Below the pieces are notes generated by a model. That model saw nothing but the letters and a program-made list of their open reading frames with translations. It was not told where the DNA came from and searched no databases. From Porphyromonas uenonis DSM 23387 = JCM 13868 (lineage in GTDB: Bacteria > Bacteroidota > Bacteroidia > Bacteroidales > Porphyromonadaceae), in assembly GCF_000482365.1 (NCBI RefSeq), contig NZ_KI535308.1:220323-284322 (forward strand): 64,000 bases of DNA. The letters run 5' to 3'. The translations under genes and the position numbers were made by a program. Shown here piece after piece: positions 1 to 6,315 of the stretch (position 1 is its first letter; every line of letters starts with the position of its first letter).

Positions 1-2
1 AC

Positions 3-641
3 AGTAGCGAGGAGATCTATGAGCTGTCGTCTCAGTTTGGCTTCATGAATATGACCTCGCTGACCACGCCTCGGCTCTCTCTGCTGAAGACCCATAAGTA
101 TCAAGAGTTTCTCCGGAGCACGCTACGCCACCAGCGCATCGAGGAGCTACCGATACCCATGCACATCATCGCTACCAATCTCAACAAAGCTGAGGCGCAT
201 GACTTCACCGAGGGCGATCTAGCCTCTGCCGTGGTGGCCTCCTGCTCGATACCGATCCTCTTCGAGCCAGTCGTCATCGATGGCGAGCAGTATGTCGATG
301 GAGGGGTCTTTATGAATCTCCCCGCACGGCCTATCCGTGAGTCGTGCGACTTCCTCCTAGGGATCAACCTCAGCCCAGAGGTGGACAATACGCCTACGAA
401 AAACATACTCCGTCTCTCTGACCGTCTCATACGTATTATGATGCGTGCCAACGTGACTATTGACCTAGAGCTATGCGATGTCGTAATCCAGTCGCCCCTA
501 CTCTCACACTTTGGCGCCTACGATGTGTCTCCCGTAGACATCATCTCAGACATCGGCTATCAGCTCATCAGCAAGGCGTACGAAGAGGAGGAGCCGTTTA
601 GAGAGATCATCGATCTACTCTCTCAGAAGGGCAAAGCGTAG
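3..641 (+). CDS. Patatin-like phospholipase family protein, C-terminal part (gene begins before the window)
   Basis: The reading frame is open from base 3, so the gene starts upstream and only about 212 C-terminal residues are visible. A first ATG at 45 is internal and not a credible start. The segment has the second half of a patatin fold: the VASCSIPILFEPV stretch followed by YVDGGVFMNLP, whose Asp in the D-G-G motif is the catalytic-dyad Asp of patatin lipases. The nucleophile Ser (GxSxG) would lie outside the window. The protein stops soon after the patatin domain, so it lacks the C-terminal BamA-like barrel found in some Bacteroidota patatins. Likely a serine lipid acyl hydrolase; substrate unknown. 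The next gene starts 3 bases after its stop, suggesting cotranscription. Confidence 0.85.
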   Translation, partial: SSEEIYELSSQFGFMNMTSLTTPRLSLLKTHKYQEFLRSTLRHQRIEELPIPMHIIATNLNKAEAHDFTEGDLASAVVASCSIPILFEPVVIDGEQYVDGGVFMNLPARPIRESCDFLLGINLSPEVDNTPTKNILRLSDRLIRIMMRANVTIDLELCDVVIQSPLLSHFGAYDVSPVDIISDIGYQLISKAYEEEEPFREIIDLLSQKGKA

Positions 642-644
642 GCT

Positions 645-2333
645 ATGCGCACCGTCATCTACTCCACGCTGGTTCGTCTATGGGGCAATCAGAAGCCTCA
701 CGCTCAGCTGACGCCTCATGGTACACTAGCGCAAAACGGCACCGGCACGCTTGAGGACTTTGACGACGCGGCTCTTGATTACCTCACTTCGCTAGGCGTC
801 TCTCACCTGTGGCCGATAGGGATCATACGCCACGCCACCCAGACACCTTTGCATAGCTGGACGGACTGTCCTGATCAGCACCCCGACATTGTCAAGGGGC
901 AGGCGGGATCGCCCTACGCTATCACCGATTATTACGACGTACACCCCACCATCGTGCGGGACCCGATGAAGCGAAGAGAGACTTTTCGCTCTTTCGTAGA
1001 CCGTTGCCATCGTCATGGGTTGAAGGTGATCATAGACTTTGTGCCAAACCATGTATCACGTCAATATGACGGTACTCACACGCCTGAAGGGGCTACACCG
1101 CTAGGCGCTCAGGATGACAGGAGCAAAGCGTTTGACCCAGATAATAACTTCTACTACCTACCTGGCTCCTCGCTCCAGCTACCCAACCGCTCCTCTAGCT
1201 ATCACGAGGAGCCTGCCCGTGTGACGGGCAATGACTGCTGGTCTGCTACCCCCTCTGCCAATGACTGGTACGAGACGATCAAGCTCAACTACGGCGTGGA
1301 CTACCGCTCCGATGGGTCTCGAGTCTCACACTTTGACCCTATACCCGCCACGTGGCTCCAGATGCGAGACATCCTCTGCTACTGGGCTGCCGAGGGGGTG
1401 GACGGCTTTCGCTGTGATATGGTCGAGATGGTACCCGTAGCGTTTTGGCACTGGGTCATACCGCAGGTGCAGGAGAAGTATCCCGTCATCTTTATCGCAG
1501 AGATCTACCAGATAGACAATTACCACAAGTACTTAGAGGAGGGGTCCTTCGACCTACTCTACGACAAGAGCGGACTCTACGATACGCTCTACCAAGTGGT
1601 TACCCAGGAGCGCTCGGTCTCTGCTATCGAAGAGCGACTCATATATAATAAGGAGTACGCTCCCGACACGCTGCTCTACTTCCTAGAGAACCACGATGAG
1701 GTACGCCTTGCCTCACCTTACTTTGCCGACACGGCTCAGCGAGGTCTCACCGCTATGACGCTGCTCGCACTCGCTACCGCTAGCCCCCTACTCCTCTACG
1801 CCGGTCAGGAGTATGGAGAGAGAGGCATCGATGCCGAGGGGTATAGCGGCCCTGACGGGCGTACCACGATCTTTGACTACTGGAGCATCCCCGCTCTAGG
1901 TCATCGTGACCCTGCCGACCCGACCTATCAGAGCTACCTGTGGCTGATGCAGTGGGCGCAGCACCCAGTCATCCTCAGGGGTGCCTTTCACTCGACACAG
2001 GAGCAAGCTCGTCAGTGGGGGGGCTTCAATGCTGAGCGCACCTACGGCTACCTAAGACTACTAGATCCCGCAGAGCAACAAGCAGGCGATACTATCGGAA
2101 TCGCTGTCCTAGGCAACTTTACGGCCGACCCGCAGCGCTACCCGCTCTTCCTACCCTCTCTAGAGAAGGCTTCTGAGCGGCAGCGTCTTCTTCGTGTGAC
2201 ACGCCACACGCCACTAGAAAAGCCTCACGAGCAACTCTACGCCTTCCAACCGTGGGCTCCGCTCGTCATCGAGCTAGCCCCCTTCAGCGTACAGATTGTC
2301 GAGCTACGAAGCATCGATAACGCCAACTTATAA
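645..2333 (+). CDS. GH13 alpha-amylase family glycoside hydrolase
   Basis: 562 residues with the four conserved GH13 regions in order: region I VIIDFVPNHV (around residue 130), region II GFRCDMVEM with the nucleophile Asp near 257, region III FIAEIYQ with the acid/base Glu near 286, and region IV LENHDE with the third catalytic Asp near 351. No signal peptide is evident, so it probably acts in the cytoplasm on alpha-glucans such as glycogen or imported maltooligosaccharides. The C-terminal roughly 100 residues look like the usual beta-sandwich domain C. Start ATG at 645 lies 3 bases after the patatin stop, so the two are probably one transcript. Exact substrate (alpha-amylase, glucosidase or phosphorylase type) cannot be told from the sequence. 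Confidence 0.9.
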   Translation: MRTVIYSTLVRLWGNQKPHAQLTPHGTLAQNGTGTLEDFDDAALDYLTSLGVSHLWPIGIIRHATQTPLHSWTDCPDQHPDIVKGQAGSPYAITDYYDVHPTIVRDPMKRRETFRSFVDRCHRHGLKVIIDFVPNHVSRQYDGTHTPEGATPLGAQDDRSKAFDPDNNFYYLPGSSLQLPNRSSSYHEEPARVTGNDCWSATPSANDWYETIKLNYGVDYRSDGSRVSHFDPIPATWLQMRDILCYWAAEGVDGFRCDMVEMVPVAFWHWVIPQVQEKYPVIFIAEIYQIDNYHKYLEEGSFDLLYDKSGLYDTLYQVVTQERSVSAIEERLIYNKEYAPDTLLYFLENHDEVRLASPYFADTAQRGLTAMTLLALATASPLLLYAGQEYGERGIDAEGYSGPDGRTTIFDYWSIPALGHRDPADPTYQSYLWLMQWAQHPVILRGAFHSTQEQARQWGGFNAERTYGYLRLLDPAEQQAGDTIGIAVLGNFTADPQRYPLFLPSLEKASERQRLLRVTRHTPLEKPHEQLYAFQPWAPLVIELAPFSVQIVELRSIDNANL

Positions 2334-2335
2334 TT

Positions 2336-2700
2336 TCCTACCTAGGAATTTCCCCAATAGCTACCTAGGAATTGGCCCAATTCCTACGTAGGAAAGAAAA
2401 AATTCTTCGGAGGAATCAAATGAAACTTCGGAAGAATCAAATCATAAGTCCGAAGAATTTGCCCATTTCCTAGGTAGCAAATCAGAAATATCTACGGAGG
2501 AATTTGGCAAATTCCTAGGTGGAGACTGTTGCATAAAGGCGAATCGCTGTGTTGCTTTCGGGATTCGGCTTCGGTCACATACGGAGGTATGCTCCCTTCA
2601 GACCTCACCCTCAGCGCCTTGCGCTTCATCCTTTCTGCAAAGTCTAGACAACAGTCTCAGGTAGGAAATGAATCGAGCTCATTTTTGTCATGCATCGCCG
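2336..2700 (+). repeat. Phased palindrome array A (BrickBuilt-like element), interrupted by a MITE
   Basis: Imperfect palindromes of about 16 bp built on CCTACCTAGGAAT or CTTCGGAGGAAT follow each other every 21-23 bp from about 2336 to 2521. The right end of the element resumes at about 2659 (GGTAGGAAATGAATCGAGCT and TTTTTGTCATGCATC) after a 137-bp insertion. The same order of units is found near 25340, 58950 and, reversed, 38570. Noncoding; no convincing ORF. Confidence 0.85.
2522..2658 (+). mobile_element. MITE with GAGACTGTTG terminal inverted repeats, copy 1 (137 bp)
   Basis: Begins GAGACTGTTGCATAAAGG and ends CAACAGTCTC, a 10-bp perfect inverted repeat. A second copy (175 bp, opposite orientation) lies at 50776-50950; copy 1 lacks about 38 bp near its right end. 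It has split palindrome array A: the unbroken array copy reads CCTAGGTAGG, whereas here CCTAGGTG precedes and AGGTAGG follows, so AGGT may be the target duplication. No transposase inside; mobilised, if at all, in trans. A short open frame through it is conserved in both copies but looks incidental. Confidence 0.85.
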
Positions 2701-2706
2701 TATTTT

Positions 2707-2835
2707 CCACTCCAAAATGCAATTTGGAGTGGAGCTCGCCCTGCTCCGGACGCCCCCTCCTCTCCAAGGAGGGCGGGAGGAGCAGGTAGCGAGCTGCCGA
2801 GACGAAAAAAGGGACGATGCGCTCACCGTCCCTTT
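2707..2835. other. Cluster of three hairpins between array A and IS30
   Basis: CCACTCCAAA (2707-2716) pairs perfectly with TTTGGAGTGG (2723-2732) over a 6-nt loop. CTGCTCC (2741) pairs with GGAGCAG (to 2785) around a further GC-rich stem. AAAGGGACG (2808-2816) pairs with CGTCCCTTT (2827-2835). The last has a terminator-like shape. They may be remnants of a terminator or of an older insertion; no gene is seen here. Confidence 0.55.
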
Positions 2836-2837
2836 AA

Positions 2838-3862
2838 GGTTAATGCAGTATATTTGCTGTGGAAACAAAAACTTAGCTATATACAAGTATGCATCTAACC
2901 CAAGCGCAAAGATACGAAATTGCTGCTCTTCTGAAGACTAACACGCCTCAAAAAAAGATCGCAGAGGTCATAGGAGTACACCCTAGCACCATCTGTAGAG
3001 AGATTAAGAGGAACTTGACACCCGCTGGCAACTATAGCCCTACTCAGGCTCATATGTTTGCCAAAGAGCGACAAGACTGGAAGAACAAAGCAAGAGCTAA
3101 ATTGACGAACGCTATGAAAGCTGATATTGTCCAGTGCATTGTAGAGCATAAATGGTCTCCAGAGCAAATTGCTGGAAGGCGAAAGCTGGAGGGCAAGCCG
3201 ATGGTCGGTAAGACCTCCATTTACAAGTTCCTGCATCAAAACAAGAAAGCTGGAGGCGATCTTTACAAACACACAAGGCATGGGCTAGCTTATCGCAAGC
3301 GACGCCTGGCCGTACCAATAAAAACAGACTGGCCTAAGCGAAAGTCCATAGAGACTCGTCCTAAGTGCATTGACCAGAAGGAGCGAGTAGGAGATTTTGA
3401 GATGGATACCATTATAGGCAAAGAGCAGAAAGGAGCAATCCTAACGCTTGTAGAGCGTGTTACAGGCTTTACTATCATACGACTTCTGGAGCATGGCAAG
3501 GATGCCAAAGCCCTAGCCAGAGAGGTGAATAAAGCCCTGAGGTACTACAAGAAGATGGGACTGTTACACTCGATCACAACCGACAATGGGAGTGAGTTTA
3601 CCAAGTTTAAGACCATAGAGAGGTCTCTCAAAACGCACGTCTACTTTGCCCACCCCTATCAATCCTGGGATAAGCCTCATATTGAGTACCTAAACAAACT
3701 GCTACGCCAGTTTATTCCTAAGTCCTCTACTTTCGAAGACTTAACTGACGAAGACATTAGACGTTTCCAGAACCTGCTAAACAACAGACCTCGTAAAAAC
3801 CTAAACTATAAGACACCCAATGAAGTCATCAAAAACATCATTCTTGAGAAATTGCATTAGCG
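2838..3862 (+). mobile_element. IS30 family insertion sequence (boundaries approximate)
   Basis: About 1.0 kb around an intact IS30 transposase. Possible ends are TTAATGCA at 2840-2847 and TGCATTAG at 3853-3860, which match as a short inverted repeat (TAATGCA). The right one overlaps the transposase stop codon. This repeat is shorter than typical IS30 ends and I see no certain target duplication, so the limits are tentative. Confidence 0.7.
2889..3860 (+). CDS. IS30 family transposase
   Basis: 323 residues, the normal length for IS30. The N-terminal helix-turn-helix (about residues 1-45: LTQAQRYEIAALL, VIGVHPSTICREIKRN) binds the element ends. A DDE integrase core follows: first Asp in GDFEMDTIIG (about 170), second Asp in TTDNGSEF (about 236), and Glu in PHIEYLNKLLRQF with exactly 33 residues between the second Asp and the Glu, the IS30 signature. 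The protein catalyses cut-and-copy movement through circular or head-to-tail intermediates. The frame is intact, so it may still be active. It lies between a palindrome array and the nfn promoter, where it separates the upstream hairpins from nfnA. Confidence 0.95.
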   Translation: MHLTQAQRYEIAALLKTNTPQKKIAEVIGVHPSTICREIKRNLTPAGNYSPTQAHMFAKERQDWKNKARAKLTNAMKADIVQCIVEHKWSPEQIAGRRKLEGKPMVGKTSIYKFLHQNKKAGGDLYKHTRHGLAYRKRRLAVPIKTDWPKRKSIETRPKCIDQKERVGDFEMDTIIGKEQKGAILTLVERVTGFTIIRLLEHGKDAKALAREVNKALRYYKKMGLLHSITTDNGSEFTKFKTIERSLKTHVYFAHPYQSWDKPHIEYLNKLLRQFIPKSSTFEDLTDEDIRRFQNLLNNRPRKNLNYKTPNEVIKNIILEKLH

Positions 3863-3896
3863 GGTGGAATGTACGCGCTGACAAATTCCAGTCGAA

Positions 3897-3930
3897 TTGG
3901 TGGCTAGGTGGTAAAAAAGTCGTACCTTTG
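3897..3930 (+). promoter_or_regulatory. Bacteroidota-type promoter for nfnA
   Basis: TACCTTTG (3923-3930) fits the -7 consensus TAnnTTTG. TTG at 3897-3899 is a possible -33 element, spacer 23, slightly long. It begins just downstream of the IS30 end, giving a leader of about 60 nt before nfnA. Confidence 0.6.
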
Positions 3931-3998
3931 GCAATACCTATCTATAGGTACCCTATCGAGACCATTCTTGATTAGCTTATATCATTTCACACAACGCT

Positions 3999-4784
3999 AT
4001 GAATCGTATAGTCAGTAAGACTTTTCTCTCCGAAAAAGTAGCCAAGCTGGTTGTCGAGGCACCTCTGATTGCCAAGTCACGCCGTGCTGGACACTTTGTC
4101 ATCGTACGTGTCACCGACCACAGTGAGCGCGTACCCTACACTATTGCCGATGCAGATGTAGATGCCGGCACGATCACACTGATCGTCCAGGCTGTCGGCG
4201 AGTCCTCTCAGCGGCTTGTCGCTCTGAACGCTGGGGACATGATCCACGACATCGTGGGACCACTAGGGCAAGCCACCCACATTGAGAACTTTGGCACCGT
4301 AGTCTGTGCTGGTGGTGGTGTCGGTATGGCGCCGCTCTACCCTATCGCCCGTGCACTCAAAGCTGCTGGCAATAAGGTCATCGTCGTAGCTGCAGCTCGT
4401 ACTAAGGAGCTCATCATACTGGAGAAGGAGTTCAGAGAGTTTGCTGACGAGGTCATCATCATGACCGACGATGGCTCCTATGGCACTAAGGGTCTCGTGA
4501 CTGATGGTGTCGAGTCAGTCATCAAGCGTGAGAAGGTAGACCTCTGCGTAACGATCGGGCCCGCTATCATGATGAAGTTTGTCGCTCTTCTTACGAAGAA
4601 GTACAACATTCCCACCACCGCCTCACTCAATACCATCATGGTCGACGGCACTGGCATGTGCGGTGCTTGTCGTATCACCGTCGGAGGCAAGACACGATTT
4701 GTCTGTGTTGATGGACCTGAGTTTGACGCTCACCAGGTAGACTTTGACGAGCTACTGATGCGTCTCAATACCTATAGAAAGTAA
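3999..4784 (+). CDS. nfnA: NfnA-type ferredoxin-NADP+ reductase subunit alpha (sulfide dehydrogenase beta-like)
   Basis: 261 residues: an FAD-binding ferredoxin-reductase barrel, an NAD-binding half (VVCAGGGVGMAPLYPIARAL, about residues 101-120) and a C-terminal [2Fe-2S] site with Cys221 and Cys224 (MCGAC) and Cys236 (RFVCVDG). This is the layout of the small subunit of NADH-dependent reduced ferredoxin:NADP+ oxidoreductase and of related sulfide dehydrogenase subunits. The partner gene follows after 30 nt in the same order as known nfnAB pairs. Together they would couple NADH, NADPH and ferredoxin in the cytoplasm, supplying NADPH in an amino-acid fermenter. Electron bifurcation is inferred from family, not shown here. 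Confidence 0.88.
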   Translation: MNRIVSKTFLSEKVAKLVVEAPLIAKSRRAGHFVIVRVTDHSERVPYTIADADVDAGTITLIVQAVGESSQRLVALNAGDMIHDIVGPLGQATHIENFGTVVCAGGGVGMAPLYPIARALKAAGNKVIVVAAARTKELIILEKEFREFADEVIIMTDDGSYGTKGLVTDGVESVIKREKVDLCVTIGPAIMMKFVALLTKKYNIPTTASLNTIMVDGTGMCGACRITVGGKTRFVCVDGPEFDAHQVDFDELLMRLNTYRK

Positions 4785-4814
4785 GTATCACACTGAGCTA
4801 ACCACAATATTACA

Positions 4815-6290
4815 ATGACAGAACAAAAGGATCTGGTCACCGCTCGTCGCAACGAACCTTGGCGCGAGGAGCTTCGCAAGGCACATACAGGTAAGGAGCG
4901 CATGGCTATACCTCGCGTCAAGATGACCGAGGTGGATCCACATGAGCGTGCTCACAGTCTAACGAAAGAGGTCAACTGCGGTCTCACCGAAGAGGAGGCT
5001 CGCCGGGAGGCTATTCGCTGTCTGGACTGTGCCAATCCCTCTTGTATGGAGGGTTGCCCCGTATCTATCAACATTCCCTCTTTTATCAAGAATGTAGAGC
5101 GTGGTGACTTTGCCGCTGCAGTGCACATCATCCGTGAGAGTAGCTCGCTACCCGCTGTATGCGGTCGTGTATGCCCTCAGGAGAAGCAGTGTGAGAAGCA
5201 CTGTATCTACACGGAGAAAATGAAGCGTGACGCCGTTGCTATCGGTTATCTAGAGCGCTTTGTCGCAGACTATGAGCGAGAGAATGGACTATACGAGCTA
5301 CCCGAGATGACACCAAAGAATGGGAAGAAGATTGCCGTCATCGGTAGTGGTCCTGCAGGACTCTCCTTCGCTGGAGATATGGCTCGCTGGGGGTACGATG
5401 TGACTGTCTTCGAGGCTCTACACGAGGTCGGTGGCGTACTGAAGTATGGTATCCCCGAGTTCCGTCTTCCTCTACGAGTGGTCAATGCTGAGCTCAAGAT
5501 CTTGGAGCAGATGGGCGTACACTTTGAGACAAACGTCGTCGTAGGTCGTACGCTCTCTCACGAGCAATTAGAGGAGATGGGCTTCGCAGGCATCTTCGTA
5601 GGTAGTGGAGCTGGCTTGCCCAACTTCATGAATATCCCTGGCGAAAACCTCGCTGGTGTCATGAGCTCCAACGAGTACCTCACCCGTGTCAACCTAATGG
5701 GTGCTGGCACCGAGGGTGCTGAGACGCCGATCTATAAGGGAGACGTGGTCGCTGTCATCGGAGGTGGTAACACCGCTATGGACTCAGTCCGCACGGCACT
5801 CCGCCTGGGTGCTAAACGCGCCATGATCGTCTACCGTCGTAGCGAAGAGGAGATGCCCGCACGTCATGAGGAGATCCTGCATGCTAAGGCAGAGGGCGTT
5901 GAGTTCCTCACGCTACACAATCCCATCGAGTACGAAGGCAACGAAAAGGGCAAGGTGTGCCGTATGAAGCTACAGCGCATGGAGCTTGGCGATCCTACAC
6001 CTGATGGACGTCGCAAGCCTGTCCCCATCCCTGGAGCTATCGATGAGGTAGACGTAGATGTCGTCGTCGTGAGCATCGGCGTTTCGCCGAACCCGCTCAT
6101 TCCACGCTCTTTCCAAGGTCTGGAAGTTTCACCTAAGGGGACCGTCATCGTCAACGAACAGAATCAAAGCTCTATCAAAGAGGTCTACGCTGGTGGCGAC
6201 ATCGTCCGTGGTGGCGCGACAGTCATCCTCGCTATGGGTGACGGGCGCAAGGCTGCTGCCAATATGCACGCAGCTCTGAGCCAGCAGTAA
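4815..6290 (+). CDS. nfnB: NfnB / NADPH-dependent glutamate synthase small-chain type oxidoreductase
   Basis: 491 residues. N-terminal iron-sulfur region with two cysteine clusters (CLDCANPSCMEGCP near residue 70; CGRVCPQEKQCEKHC near 116), then an FAD Rossmann motif (GSGPAGLSFAGD near 176) and an NADPH Rossmann motif (GGGNTAMDSVRTALRLGA near 316). It ends with the second FAD motif (YAGGDIVRGGATVILAMGDG). Many genomes label this family GltA/GltD; the adjacent NfnA-type subunit points to NfnAB instead, since no large glutamate-synthase subunit is present. Transcribed with nfnA; priA starts 25 nt after its stop and could be read through. Confidence 0.9.
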   Translation: MTEQKDLVTARRNEPWREELRKAHTGKERMAIPRVKMTEVDPHERAHSLTKEVNCGLTEEEARREAIRCLDCANPSCMEGCPVSINIPSFIKNVERGDFAAAVHIIRESSSLPAVCGRVCPQEKQCEKHCIYTEKMKRDAVAIGYLERFVADYERENGLYELPEMTPKNGKKIAVIGSGPAGLSFAGDMARWGYDVTVFEALHEVGGVLKYGIPEFRLPLRVVNAELKILEQMGVHFETNVVVGRTLSHEQLEEMGFAGIFVGSGAGLPNFMNIPGENLAGVMSSNEYLTRVNLMGAGTEGAETPIYKGDVVAVIGGGNTAMDSVRTALRLGAKRAMIVYRRSEEEMPARHEEILHAKAEGVEFLTLHNPIEYEGNEKGKVCRMKLQRMELGDPTPDGRRKPVPIPGAIDEVDVDVVVVSIGVSPNPLIPRSFQGLEVSPKGTVIVNEQNQSSIKEVYAGGDIVRGGATVILAMGDGRKAAANMHAALSQQ

Positions 6291-6315
6291 CTCAGCATAG
6301 CCAGTAGTCCTGCCT

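Noticed and set aside
2529..2789. Open frame through the MITE and into the array end (86 codons)
   Set aside because: The same reading occurs in both MITE copies because the DNA is repeated; there is no start context, and the frames diverge outside the MITE.
2644..2941. Short overlapping frames before the IS30 gene
   Set aside because: They cross hairpins and the presumed IS end on both strands; no family resemblance.
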